64,000 nucleotides of DNA from JAHFPN01 sp963765745. GTDB lineage: Bacteria > Pseudomonadota > Alphaproteobacteria > Rhizobiales > Xanthobacteraceae. Shown here in pieces: positions 1-8,558 of the stretch. The position numbers and the translations under genes are program-made. Numbering within the stretch: position 1 is the first letter of the stretch; the number at the start of each line of letters is the position of its first letter. A model generated the notes under the pieces. That model worked only from the letters and a program-made list of their open reading frames with translations. It did not search any database and was not told the DNA's origin. Location: NCBI GenBank assembly GCA_963765745.1, contig CAVXXM010000001.1, positions 124,001 through 188,000 of the forward strand, written 5' to 3'.

Positions 1-1
1 T

Positions 2-793
2 CCGATCAAGGTCACCGCGATCAAGGACCCTGCGCAGCTGCCGCATAAGGCGCTCAATGTCGACGTCGCGCTCGAATGCACCGGCATTTTCACCGCCAAG
101 GATAAAGCCTCGGCGCATCTGACCGCCGGCGCCAAGCGCGTGCTGGTGTCGGCGCCCGCCGACGGCGCCGATCTCACCGTGGTCTACGGCGTGAACCACG
201 ACAAGCTCGTGAAGGCACACACGGTCGTGTCGAACGCGTCCTGCACCACAAATTGTCTGGCGCCGGTCGCCAAGGTGTTGAACGACGCCATCGGCATCGA
301 CAAGGGCTTCATGACCACGATCCACGCCTACACCAACGACCAGCCCTCGCTGGATCAAGTGCACAAGGATCTCTATCGCGCGCGCGCGGCAGCGATCTCC
401 ATGATCCCGACCTCAACCGGCGCGGCCAAGGCCGTGGGCCTGGTGCTGCCGGAACTCGCGGGCAAGCTCGACGGCGTCGCGATCCGCGTGCCGACGCCGA
501 ACGTGTCGGTGGTGGACTTCAAGTTCGTGGCCAAGCGCAAGACGTCGATGGAAGAGATCAACGAGGCGATCAAGCGCGCCGCCGAGCAGCAGCTCAAGGG
601 TATTCTCGGCTATACGCTCTCGCCCAACGTCTCCATCGACTTCAACCACGACCCGCACTCGGCCGTGTTCCACATGGACCAGACCAAGGTCATGGACGGC
701 ACGTTCTGCCGCGTCATGGCCTGGTACGACAACGAGTGGGGCTTCTCCAACCGCATGGCCGACACCGCCGTCGCCATGGGCCGGCTCGGCTGA
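2..793 (+). CDS. gap: Type I glyceraldehyde-3-phosphate dehydrogenase, 5' end outside window
   Basis: Cytosolic glycolytic enzyme that oxidises and phosphorylates glyceraldehyde 3-phosphate to 1,3-bisphosphoglycerate with NAD. The frame is open from base 2, so the gene enters from the left and lacks its N-terminal nucleotide-binding part. The visible part holds VDVALECTGIF, the catalytic motif SNASCTTNC (nucleophile Cys codon at 242-244), the substrate loop STGAAKAVGLVLPEL and the C-terminal WYDNEWGFSNRM. An internal ATG at 140 is not the true start. It is followed after 10 bases by pgk, so the two are probably co-transcribed as a glycolytic operon with the aldolase. Identity is certain; cofactor preference cannot be judged without the N-terminus. 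Confidence 0.97.
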   Translation, partial: PIKVTAIKDPAQLPHKALNVDVALECTGIFTAKDKASAHLTAGAKRVLVSAPADGADLTVVYGVNHDKLVKAHTVVSNASCTTNCLAPVAKVLNDAIGIDKGFMTTIHAYTNDQPSLDQVHKDLYRARAAAISMIPTSTGAAKAVGLVLPELAGKLDGVAIRVPTPNVSVVDFKFVAKRKTSMEEINEAIKRAAEQQLKGILGYTLSPNVSIDFNHDPHSAVFHMDQTKVMDGTFCRVMAWYDNEWGFSNRMADTAVAMGRLG

Positions 794-803
794 CCGACGG
801 CGC

Positions 804-1997
804 ATGAAAGCGTTCCGCACCCTCGACGAAGCCAACGTCGCGGGCAAGCGCGTGCTGGTGCGCGTCGATCTCAACCTGCCGATGGAGAACGGACGCGTGT
901 CCGACGATACGCGCATCCGCGCGGCCGTGCCGACGATCAAGGAGATCGCGGATAAAGGCGGCAAGGTCATCCTGCTTTCGCATTTCGGCCGGCCCAAGGG
1001 CCGCGACGAGAGCCAGTCGCTGGCGTCCATCGTGCCCGCGGTTGCGAAAGTCCTCGGCAAGCCGGTCGGCTTCGCGAAGGATTGCATCGGGCTAGATGCC
1101 GAAAATGCCATTGCGGCGATGAAGCCGGGCGACGTGGTGCTTCTGGAGAACACACGCTTCCATGCCGGCGAGGAAAAGAACGCGCCGGATTTCATCGCGG
1201 CGCTGGCGAAGCTCGGCGACCTCTATGTGAACGATGCTTTCTCCGCCGCTCACCGCGCGCATGCTTCGACCGAGGGCTTGGCGAAGAAACTCCCGGCCTA
1301 TGCCGGCCGCTCGATGCAGGCGGAAATCGAAGCGCTGACCAAGGCGCTCGAAGCGCCGCAGCGCCCGCTCGCGGCGCTGGTGGGCGGCGCAAAGATTTCA
1401 ACCAAGATCGAATTGCTCGGCAACCTCCTCTCCAAGGTGGATGTCCTCGTGATCGGCGGCGGCATGGCCAACACCTTCCTCGCCGCGCAAGGCAAGAACG
1501 TCGGCAGGTCGATCTGCGAAAAGGAAATGCTCGGCACCGCCCGCGAGATCCTACTGAAGGCCAAGTCCGGCAAATGCCAGATCGTGCTGCCGGTGGACGC
1601 GGTGGTGGCCAAGAAATTCGAGGCGTTCACGCCGTCCCAGGTCGTCTCCGTCGATGACGTGAAGGACGACGACATGATCCTCGACATCGGCCCGCGCGCG
1701 ATCGAGCAGTTCATCGCCATGCTGGCGCGGGCAAAAACGCTGGTGTGGAACGGACCCATGGGCGGCTTCGAGCTCGAGCCTTTCGATACCGGCACTCTGG
1801 AGATGGCCGAGGCGGCGGCGGAACTGACCGCGGCCGGCAAGCTGGTTTCCATCGCCGGCGGCGGCGATACGGTCGCGGCCTTGCACAAGGCCGGCGCGGC
1901 CAGCCGCATTACTTATGTATCCACAGCCGGGGGCGCTTTTCTCGAATGGATCGAGGGCAAGCCGCTTCCCGGCGTCGAGGCGCTGCGGGTAAGGTAA
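804..1997 (+). CDS. pgk: Phosphoglycerate kinase
   Basis: Transfers phosphate from 1,3-bisphosphoglycerate to ADP in lower glycolysis (reversible in gluconeogenesis). The 397-residue length is normal for bacterial Pgk. Visible signatures are RVDLNLP near the N-terminus, the basic patch LLSHFGRPKG, LLENTRFHAGEEKN, VGGAKISTKI at the domain interface, WNGPMGGFE and the nucleotide-site GGGDTVAA near the C-terminus. The ATG lies 10 bases after the gap stop, which supports translation from one transcript. The frame is intact and codon use matches its neighbours. Confidence 0.98.
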   Translation: MKAFRTLDEANVAGKRVLVRVDLNLPMENGRVSDDTRIRAAVPTIKEIADKGGKVILLSHFGRPKGRDESQSLASIVPAVAKVLGKPVGFAKDCIGLDAENAIAAMKPGDVVLLENTRFHAGEEKNAPDFIAALAKLGDLYVNDAFSAAHRAHASTEGLAKKLPAYAGRSMQAEIEALTKALEAPQRPLAALVGGAKISTKIELLGNLLSKVDVLVIGGGMANTFLAAQGKNVGRSICEKEMLGTAREILLKAKSGKCQIVLPVDAVVAKKFEAFTPSQVVSVDDVKDDDMILDIGPRAIEQFIAMLARAKTLVWNGPMGGFELEPFDTGTLEMAEAAAELTAAGKLVSIAGGGDTVAALHKAGAASRITYVSTAGGAFLEWIEGKPLPGVEALRVR

Positions 1998-2081
1998 ACG
2001 CCATGCCCTCGCCCTGCCCCCGCGTTATCGGGTAATTTCCGCGCGTGAAGAGTCTTAACGAATTAAGTTTTGGAGGCCATG

Positions 2082-3107
2082 ATGAACCTCGCTGAGCTCC
2101 ACAAGGTCGCGTCCGCCATGGTCGCGCCCGGCAAGGGCATCCTCGCCGCCGATGAAAGCTCCGGCACCATCAAGAAGCGCTTCGACGCGATCGGCGTGGA
2201 ATCCACCGCCGACAGCCGGCGCGATTACCGCGAGCTCCTGTTCCGCGCAACCGAAGCGATGAAGAACCACATCTCCGGCGTGATCCTGTACGACGAGACC
2301 ATCCGCCAGAACGCCAAGGACGGCACGCCGCTCGCCAAGATTATCGCCGCCACCGGCGCGCTGCCGGGCATCAAGGTGGACAAGGGCACCAAGCCGCTCC
2401 CGTTCTGCCCCGAGGAAACGATCACAGAGGGACTCGACGGACTGCGCGAGCGGCTGATCGAATATCGCAATCTCGGCGCCAAGTTCGCCAAGTGGCGCGC
2501 GGTCATCGACATCGGCCCGAAAATGCCGAGCTATGCCTGCATCATCACGAACACCCACGCGCTCGGACGCTACGCGGCGCTCTGCCAGGAAGAGGGAATC
2601 GTTCCGATCGTCGAGCCCGAAGTGCTGATGGACGGCGATCACGACGCCGACACTTGCTACACCGTAACCGAGCGGGTTCTGAAGATGACGTTCGAGCAGC
2701 TCGATCTTCAAAAGGTGCAACTCGAAGGCATGGTGCTGAAGCCGAACATGGTCGTCCCCGGCAAGAAGTGCGCGAAACGCGCTTCGGTCGAGGAAGTCGC
2801 CGAGAAGACCGTCCGCCTGCTGAAGGCCTGCGTGCCCGCGGCGGTGCCCGGCATCGCGTTTCTTTCCGGCGGCCAGTCCGACGAGGAAGCGACCGCGCAT
2901 CTCGACGCCATGAACCGGATCGGGGGCGTGCCGTGGAAGCTCACCTTCTCCTATGGCCGCGCGCTGCAGGCGGCGCCGCAGAAGGCCTGGTTGGGCAAGG
3001 CGGAGAACACCGGCAAGGCGCAACACGCATTCGCGCACCGCGCACGTATGAACGGGCTCGCCAGCCTCGGCCAATGGAAGGCCGAACTCGAGAAGAAGGC
3101 AGCATAG
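2082..3107 (+). CDS. fba: Class I fructose-bisphosphate aldolase
   Basis: Cleaves fructose 1,6-bisphosphate to dihydroxyacetone phosphate and glyceraldehyde 3-phosphate through a Schiff base, without a metal. The protein (341 aa from this start) shows KGILAADESSGTIKKRF at the N-terminus and LKPNMVVPG, whose Lys is the Schiff-base residue of the class I family, plus FLSGGQSDEEAT. The frame extends to a TTG at 2070, but GGAGG at 2072-2076 sits 5 bases before ATG 2082 and 2 before ATG 2079, so 2082 is preferred. An AT-rich stretch with short inverted TTAA halves (2054-2067) precedes it and may carry its own promoter. Third step of the gap-pgk-fba cluster. Confidence 0.95.
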   Translation: MNLAELHKVASAMVAPGKGILAADESSGTIKKRFDAIGVESTADSRRDYRELLFRATEAMKNHISGVILYDETIRQNAKDGTPLAKIIAATGALPGIKVDKGTKPLPFCPEETITEGLDGLRERLIEYRNLGAKFAKWRAVIDIGPKMPSYACIITNTHALGRYAALCQEEGIVPIVEPEVLMDGDHDADTCYTVTERVLKMTFEQLDLQKVQLEGMVLKPNMVVPGKKCAKRASVEEVAEKTVRLLKACVPAAVPGIAFLSGGQSDEEATAHLDAMNRIGGVPWKLTFSYGRALQAAPQKAWLGKAENTGKAQHAFAHRARMNGLASLGQWKAELEKKAA

Positions 3108-3183
3108 CTTTTTCTGTTGGTCGCTTCGCGTCCCGGGGCCGCTAGCCCCGCAATCGCCCTTTTCACGTGCAGACGTTCGACCC

Positions 3184-3828
3184 ATGGATCGCCGTTCCGG
3201 CCCAAATCAAACGCGCCTCGTGCTGGTGACGCCGCCGGTCGCCGACACGTACAAGATCGCGCCAGCGCTCGCCGCTTCCGTCAAGGCCGCCGACGTCGCG
3301 GCCGTTCTGCTCAAACTCGCGCCGGGCAAGGACGCCGAGCAAATTATGCGCGTGCACGCGCTGGCGCCTACGGTGCAGAATGCCGGCGCAGCGTTGCTCA
3401 TCGATGAGCGCGTCGATCTTGTTGGCAGAACCGGCGCCGACGGCGCGCATCTTCTGGGCATCGATGCGCTGAAGGCGGCCATGCCGCTGCTCAAGCCTGA
3501 CTTGGTCGCCGGAAGCGGCGGGCTCGCGACCCGGCACGATTCCATGTCGGCGGCCGAAACCGGCGCCGATTACGTGATGTTCGGCGAACCCGACGCACAG
3601 GGAAGGCGTCCCGGCTTCGACGCGATCCGCGAGCGCGTGGTCTGGTGGGCGGAACTCTTTCAGATTCCTTGCATCGGCTACGCGGCCTCGCTCGCCGAGG
3701 CGGGCGAGCTCGCGCGCGCGGGTGCGGATTTCGTGGCGCTCGCGGACTCGATCTGGAACTCTTCGGAAGGCACCGGCGCGCTGGTCGAAGCCATGGAGCG
3801 GCTGCGTCAGCCGGAGCCGGCGCGATGA
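3184..3828 (+). CDS. Thiamine-phosphate synthase-like protein (ThiE/TenI fold)
   Basis: A 214-residue TIM-barrel protein of the ThiE/TenI family. ThiE joins the pyrimidine and thiazole halves of thiamine; TenI isomerises the thiazole. Visible family landmarks are LIDERVDL, GADGAHL, a Gly-rich GSGGLATRHDS turn, GADYVMFGEP and a C-terminal AGADFVALADSIW phosphate-site region. The usual N-terminal Arg/Lys-rich pyrimidine site is not clear, so it may be a diverged paralogue. It follows the aldolase after 76 bases and overlaps the next gene by ATGA. No strong ribosome site precedes ATG 3184. Its position behind glycolytic genes gives no functional clue. Confidence 0.75.
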   Translation: MDRRSGPNQTRLVLVTPPVADTYKIAPALAASVKAADVAAVLLKLAPGKDAEQIMRVHALAPTVQNAGAALLIDERVDLVGRTGADGAHLLGIDALKAAMPLLKPDLVAGSGGLATRHDSMSAAETGADYVMFGEPDAQGRRPGFDAIRERVVWWAELFQIPCIGYAASLAEAGELARAGADFVALADSIWNSSEGTGALVEAMERLRQPEPAR

Positions 3829-4805
3829 ATCGCCCGCCTCGCCCGATCCTGCTCGCGGTCGTCGCGCTCACGCTGCTTGCCGCGAACGTGGCCCAGGCCC
3901 AAGCCCCGCGCGCGAAAGCCAAGCAGCCGGCACCGGCGGTGACTCCGGCAGCTCCTGTAATCGATCCCGCCTATGCCGCATTCCAGCGCGGCGAATATCT
4001 GACCGCCTTCGCCGAGGCGACCAAGCGCATCGAGGAGTCAAAAGACCCAGCCGCCATGACGCTCCTGGGCGAGCTCTATGTGAATGGCCTCGGCGTCAAG
4101 ATCGATCCCGCCCGCGCCGCCGAATGGTACCGGCTGGCCATCGCGCGCGGCAATCGCGAAGCGATGTTCGCGCTCGGCGTCATGCATCTGCAGGGCAAAG
4201 GTGTGGCGCAAGACCGCAAGGAGGCAGCGCGCCTGTTCGCCGCCGCCTCCGACCGTGGCCACACATCGGCCGCCTATAATCTTGCGGTGCTTTATATCGA
4301 GGGCGAAGCGTTTCCGCAGGATTACGCGACGGCGGCGCGCTTTTTCCGGATTGCCGCCGAGCGCGACCTCACCGACAGCCAGCATGCGCTCGCACTGCTC
4401 TACAAAGACGGCCGCGGCGTCGACAAGAATCCGGCGGAGGCCGCGCGCTGGCTTGGCCGCGCCGCCCAGCTTGGTCACGTGGCGGCCAAGGTCGAGTTCG
4501 CAATCGCGCTCTTCAATGGCGATGGAATCCAGAAGGACGAGGCGCGCGCGGCGGCGCTGTTCCGCCAAGCGGCGCTGCACGGCAATCCCGTGGCGCAGAA
4601 CCGGCTCGCTCGAATCTTGGCGGCCGGCCGCGGCGTCGCGAAGGACCCGGTCGAAGCCGGCGCCTGGCATATCTTGGCGCGCGGAAACAGTGTTCCCGAC
4701 CCGTGGCTCGACCAGTTGCTGAACGAGCTTCCCGCAGCGGAAAAGGCCGCAGCCGAGAAGCGAGCGCAAGCATGGCGCGAAGGTCAGGTCGCCCCGCGCA
4801 CTTGA
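3825..4805 (+). CDS. Sel1-repeat (TPR-like) secreted protein
   Basis: A 326-residue protein with an N-terminal signal peptide (LLAVVALTLLAANVAQAQA, cleavage near residue 25) and a low-complexity Pro/Ala linker, followed by about six Sel1-like repeats. Each repeat has the LGxLYxxGxGVxxDxxxAxxWYRxAAxxGxxxA pattern, for example around LYVNGLGVKIDPARAAEWY and LYKDGRGVDKNPAEAARW. Sel1 repeats are alpha-helical scaffolds, so a periplasmic protein-binding role is likely but its partner is unknown. The start overlaps the ThiE-like stop (ATGA), indicating translational coupling. The long upstream extension of the same frame is discarded because it has no signal peptide. Confidence 0.85.
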   Translation: MNRPPRPILLAVVALTLLAANVAQAQAPRAKAKQPAPAVTPAAPVIDPAYAAFQRGEYLTAFAEATKRIEESKDPAAMTLLGELYVNGLGVKIDPARAAEWYRLAIARGNREAMFALGVMHLQGKGVAQDRKEAARLFAAASDRGHTSAAYNLAVLYIEGEAFPQDYATAARFFRIAAERDLTDSQHALALLYKDGRGVDKNPAEAARWLGRAAQLGHVAAKVEFAIALFNGDGIQKDEARAAALFRQAALHGNPVAQNRLARILAAGRGVAKDPVEAGAWHILARGNSVPDPWLDQLLNELPAAEKAAAEKRAQAWREGQVAPRT

Positions 4806-4862
4806 CGCTGCATCGAGCGGCTTCTACGACAACGCGCGACCTGCGTTTGGGAATTCCAATCG

Positions 4863-5426
4863 ATGAAGATCAACGGCAACGAAATCCGTCCCGGCATGAT
4901 GATCGAGTACGATGGCGGCCTGTGGATCGCGGTCAAGACCATGGCCGTGAAGCCGGGCAAGGGCCCGGCCTATAACCAGGTCGAGGCGAAGAACATCGTC
5001 GATGGGCGCAAGCTCAACAACCGCTTCGGCTCCGACGAGAAGGTCGAGCGCTTTCGCCTTGAGCAAAAGGATTTCCAATATCTCTACCGCCAGGGCGACA
5101 TGCTGGTGTTCATGGATTCCGACACCTACGAGCAAATCGAGTTGTCCGAGGAGTTCGTCGGCGACCGCGCCGCCTTTCTGCAGGACGGCATGAAAGTGAC
5201 GCTCGACATGCACGAAGAGCGGCCGATCGGCATCAAGCTGCCTGACCAGGTGGTGCTGCAGATCGTGGAAGCGGACGCCGTGATGAAGGGGCAGACCGCG
5301 ACCTCATCCTACAAACCGGCCAAGCTCGAGAACGGGCTTCGCATCCTGGTGCCACCCTTCGTCGGCACCGGCGAGAAGGTGGTAGTGGATACCAACGAGA
5401 TCACCTATATTCGCCGGGCGGAATAG
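4863..5426 (+). CDS. efp: Translation elongation factor P
   Basis: Cytosolic factor that binds between the P and E sites and rescues ribosomes stalled at polyproline stretches. At 187 residues it has the full three-domain length. The N-terminal KOW-like domain ends in the loop KPGKGPA, with Lys33 at the position that EpmA beta-lysylates in many bacteria. The C-terminal domain carries SYKPAKLENGLRILVPPFVGTGEK, which is typical of EF-P. A preferred ATG at 4863 follows a short 57-base spacer after the Sel1 gene. No EpmA or EpmB gene is visible in the window. Confidence 0.97.
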   Translation: MKINGNEIRPGMMIEYDGGLWIAVKTMAVKPGKGPAYNQVEAKNIVDGRKLNNRFGSDEKVERFRLEQKDFQYLYRQGDMLVFMDSDTYEQIELSEEFVGDRAAFLQDGMKVTLDMHEERPIGIKLPDQVVLQIVEADAVMKGQTATSSYKPAKLENGLRILVPPFVGTGEKVVVDTNEITYIRRAE

Positions 5427-5467
5427 CGCTTTCCTTCCCTCGCCATTCGGGAGAGGGTCCAAGCAGA

Positions 5468-6256
5468 ATGCTCCGCTCTCCCCTCATCACCGTCATGGTC
5501 GCCGCCGCGCGCAAGGCGGCGCGCGCGCTGATCCGCGATTTCGGCGAACTGGAAAATCTCCAGGTCTCGGTAAAGGGGCCGGGAAATTTCGTCACCAACG
5601 CCGACCGGCGTTCCGAAGAAATTCTCCATCAGGAATTATCGAAGGCGCGGCCCAAGTTCGGATTCCTGATGGAGGAGCGCGGCCGGGTGCGCGGCAGCGA
5701 TCCGTCGCACGAGTGGGTGGTCGATCCACTGGATGGCACCACCAACTTCATGCACGGCATTCCGCTGTTCGCGATTTCGATCGCGCTGGTGAAGGACGGC
5801 ATTCCGGAAGCGGGCGTCGTCTATAATCCGGTAAGCGACGAGCTCTACGTCGCCGAGAAAGGCCGCGGTGCGTATCTGAACGAACGGCGATTACGCGTCG
5901 CGGCGCGCCGGGAGCTCGCCGACTGCGTCGTCTGCTGCGGCATTCCCCATTCGGGCCGCGGCGACCCGGCGCATTTCCGTAAGGAGCTTGCCGCGGTGCA
6001 AGAACGCGTCGCCGGCGTGCGCCGCACGGGCGCGGCCGCGCTCGACCTCGCCTGGATCGCGAGCGGCCGGTTCGACGGCTTCTGGGAGCGCGGGCTGTCG
6101 CCCTGGGACCTCGCCGCCGGCATGGCGCTGATCCGCGAGGCCGGCGGTTTCGCCACCGACCTCGACGGCGGCGACGGGCTGTTCGCCAAGGGTTCGGTCT
6201 GCGCCGGCAACGAATTGATCCAGAAACAGCTTCTCGAAGTTCTCAAAAGCGCCTGA
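5468..6256 (+). CDS. suhB: Inositol monophosphatase family protein (SuhB type)
   Basis: Mg-dependent phosphatase of the inositol monophosphatase superfamily; SuhB members hydrolyse myo-inositol 1-phosphate and some also act with NusA on rRNA transcription. The 262-residue protein has the metal motifs FLMEERG, WVVDPLDGTTNFMHG and the C-terminal WERGLSPWDLAAG. A good ribosome site (GAGAGGG at 5451-5457) precedes ATG 5468. The preceding spacer holds a degenerate CCCTC...GAGAGGG palindrome like the one at 31639. Substrate specificity cannot be read from sequence. A second, more diverged family member (HisN-like) begins at 63357. Confidence 0.9.
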   Translation: MLRSPLITVMVAAARKAARALIRDFGELENLQVSVKGPGNFVTNADRRSEEILHQELSKARPKFGFLMEERGRVRGSDPSHEWVVDPLDGTTNFMHGIPLFAISIALVKDGIPEAGVVYNPVSDELYVAEKGRGAYLNERRLRVAARRELADCVVCCGIPHSGRGDPAHFRKELAAVQERVAGVRRTGAAALDLAWIASGRFDGFWERGLSPWDLAAGMALIREAGGFATDLDGGDGLFAKGSVCAGNELIQKQLLEVLKSA

Positions 6257-6340
6257 GCCGCCGCTATTTCGCCGCGAGCGGTCGGCATTCCAATTCGGTT
6301 CGCCTGTGCCATAGTCCGCGGGCGGATTGGGATAGGTACG

Positions 6341-7555
6341 ATGGCGCGGGACACCGACCTCTACGTGAAGGTCTCTTCGCCCAGGATTTTCCTGGTCCGG
6401 ATGGCGGTGTTCCTGATCTTGTGTGCGCTGCTGGCGGCGCTGCTCTACCGGCAGATCTGGAGCGCGTTCCTGGCCAACCCGTGGCTCAATGGCCTCATCC
6501 TCGGCGCGCTTCTGGTCGGCATCCTGTTTTCGTTCCGGCAAGTGCTGCGGCTTATCCCAGAGGTCGATTGGGTGAATGGCTTCCGGCTGGCCGATCCTGG
6601 GCTCGCGGTGGCGCGGGCGCCGGTGCTGCTCGCGCCGATGGCGGCGATCCTGGGCGACCGCGTCGGCCGCATGTCGATTTCGCAAACGACGATGCGCGGC
6701 ATCCTCGAGTCGATCGGCACGCGCCTCGACGAGTCGCGCGATCTCGCGCGCTATCTCACCGGACTTCTCGTATTTCTCGGACTGCTCGGCACCTTCTGGG
6801 GCCTGCTCGAAACCATCGGCTCGATCGGCAAGGTGATCCAGTCGCTCGAGGTCGGCCGCGATTCGAGCGCGATCTTCGAGGATCTGAAGAGCGGCCTCGG
6901 CGCGCCGCTCGGCGGCATGGGCATCGCCTTTTCGTCGTCGCTGTTCGGACTCGCGGGCTCGCTGGTGCTCGGCTTCCTCGACCTCCAGGCAAGTCAGGCG
7001 CAGAACCGCTTCTACACCGACCTCGAGGACTGGCTCTCGACGACGGTGCGCGAGATGGGCGTTGTCGACGTGCGCGCCGGCGGCGAGGCGCAGGCGTTTC
7101 CGGTCAACGCTTTGATCAACGTGATCGAACGGCTGAGGAATTCGATCGAGGACGCAGCCGATGAGCGCGCGCGCGAGGTGCGCGCCGCACCCGGAGGCGT
7201 GCCGGCTTATCTGCAGCCCTCCGCGGCCGCGGCCTTGCCGATCGCCGAGATGACCGCCGCCGTGGAGCGGCTCGAGCGTTCGGCCCGGCCAATCGCCGCA
7301 CTTGCCGATTTTCCGGTCGAGGAATTCTCCGCGGCCGCCGAGCGGCTCGACAAGGCGATCCGCGAGGCGGGCTCGCAGCGCGCAACCCAGGCGATGGTGA
7401 ACCTCGCCGAGAGCCTGCAGAATCTCGTCAATCACATGCGCGCGGAGCAACAGATGATCCGCGACTGGGCCGAGGCGCAGGCAGCCAAGCAGGACGACAT
7501 CCGCAGCCTGCTCGAACACATCGCGCGCGTGACGACGAACGGCGGGAGAGCGTGA
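6341..7555 (+). CDS. MotA/TolQ/ExbB-like proton channel protein with long C-terminal tail
   Basis: A 404-residue inner-membrane protein. Hydrophobic segments lie near residues 20-40, 48-68, 143-165 and 195-218. The segment around GLLVFLGLLGTFWGLLETIGSI and GMGIAFSSSLFGLAGSLVLGFLDL matches the MotA/TolQ/ExbB core, which with a partner forms a proton-driven stator. A roughly 170-residue soluble tail follows, rich in helical heptad-like Ala/Glu/Arg sequence. It is followed after one base by an OmpA/MotB-like gene that must be its partner. In rhizobia such pairs are separate from the flagellar motA/motB, and their load is not established. No flagellar, Ton or Tol genes are adjacent. Confidence 0.85.
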   Translation: MARDTDLYVKVSSPRIFLVRMAVFLILCALLAALLYRQIWSAFLANPWLNGLILGALLVGILFSFRQVLRLIPEVDWVNGFRLADPGLAVARAPVLLAPMAAILGDRVGRMSISQTTMRGILESIGTRLDESRDLARYLTGLLVFLGLLGTFWGLLETIGSIGKVIQSLEVGRDSSAIFEDLKSGLGAPLGGMGIAFSSSLFGLAGSLVLGFLDLQASQAQNRFYTDLEDWLSTTVREMGVVDVRAGGEAQAFPVNALINVIERLRNSIEDAADERAREVRAAPGGVPAYLQPSAAAALPIAEMTAAVERLERSARPIAALADFPVEEFSAAAERLDKAIREAGSQRATQAMVNLAESLQNLVNHMRAEQQMIRDWAEAQAAKQDDIRSLLEHIARVTTNGGRA

Positions 7556-7556
7556 C

Positions 7557-8558
7557 ATGGCGCTCGGACGCGCCGGCCGGCGCGATACGGGGATCAACTA
7601 TTGGCCCGGCTTCGTCGATGCGCTCTCGACGATGCTGCTCGCTTTCATTTTCCTGCTTTCGGTGTTCATGCTGGCGCAGTTTTTCCTCACGCAGGAAATC
7701 ACCGGCAAGGAGAACGTGCTCGCGCGTCTGACGGCGCAAATCCGCCAGCTATCCGATCTACTGTCGCTGGAGCGCTCCGCTACGACCTCGCTCGAGGACC
7801 AGATTGCGCAGCTGCGCGCAAGTCTGCGCGGCGCCGAGGCCGAGCGCGACCGCTTGCGCGGTCCCGGCACCGGCCCCGATGTACCCGCGCTCGCCAGCGA
7901 GCTCGACAGCGAGCGTAAGCTTAGCCAGCAGCAGGTCTCGCAAATCGCTCTTCTGAACCAGCAGATCGCGGCCTTGCGCCGCCAACTCGCGGCGATCGAG
8001 GCGGCGCTCGAAGTTTCCGAGAAGCGCGACCGCGATAGTCAGACGCGGATCGCGGATTTGGGGCGGCGGCTGAACGTCGCGCTGGCGCAGCGGGTGCAGG
8101 AATTGCAACGCTATCGTTCGGAATTTTTCGGGCGGCTTCGGGAAATTCTCGGCAACCGGCCGGAAATCCGCGTGGTCGGCGACCGCTTCGTGTTGCAGTC
8201 GGAAGTCTTCTTCGACCGCGGTTCGGCGGCGCTCAGGCCCGAGGCGCGGCCCGAGATCGACAAGATCGCGACCGCGCTTCTGGACCTGGAGAGCAAGATT
8301 CCCGCCGATATCGCCTGGGTGTTGCGCATCGACGGCCACACCGACATCCGCCGGATCGCGACGCCCCAGTTCCCGTCGAACTGGGAGCTGTCGTCCGCGC
8401 GCGCCATCTCGGTGGTGCAATACCTGATCGGACGCGGCGTGAAGCCCGAGCGGCTGGTTGCGGCGGGTTTCGGCGAATTCCAACCGATCGACCCTGGCGC
8501 CACCGAAGAAGCCTTTAGCCGCAACCGGCGCATCGAGCTGAAGCTCACCGAGCGGTGA
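7557..8558 (+). CDS. MotB-like protein: TM anchor, coiled coil, OmpA peptidoglycan-binding domain
   Basis: A 333-residue protein that probably couples the preceding MotA/TolQ-like channel to the cell wall. It has an N-terminal membrane segment (residues about 15-42, FVDALSTMLLAFIFLLSVFML, with an Asp at its start like the proton-site Asp of MotB), then about 150 residues of Gln/Leu/Arg-rich coiled coil. A C-terminal OmpA-like domain holds FFDRGSAAL, DGHTD and NWELSSARA. Its start is one base after the channel gene stop, and its end overlaps the next gene by 4 bases, so the three form one transcription unit. The long coiled coil is unlike flagellar MotB. Confidence 0.87.
   Translation: MALGRAGRRDTGINYWPGFVDALSTMLLAFIFLLSVFMLAQFFLTQEITGKENVLARLTAQIRQLSDLLSLERSATTSLEDQIAQLRASLRGAEAERDRLRGPGTGPDVPALASELDSERKLSQQQVSQIALLNQQIAALRRQLAAIEAALEVSEKRDRDSQTRIADLGRRLNVALAQRVQELQRYRSEFFGRLREILGNRPEIRVVGDRFVLQSEVFFDRGSAALRPEARPEIDKIATALLDLESKIPADIAWVLRIDGHTDIRRIATPQFPSNWELSSARAISVVQYLIGRGVKPERLVAAGFGEFQPIDPGATEEAFSRNRRIELKLTER

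Noticed and set aside
2054..2067. Possible CtrA box before fba
   Set aside because: TTAA halves are only 4 bases apart; it is more likely an AT-rich promoter stretch.
5891..7597. Long open frame of 568 codons on the minus strand
   Set aside because: It lies opposite suhB and the MotA/TolQ-like gene, has Arg/Asp/Gly-rich composition typical of an antisense frame in GC-rich DNA, and no family match.
6341..8558. Zorya-type defence system (ZorA/ZorB are MotA/MotB-like)
   Set aside because: No ZorC, ZorD or ZorE neighbour; the following gene is a GNAT enzyme and the context is housekeeping.
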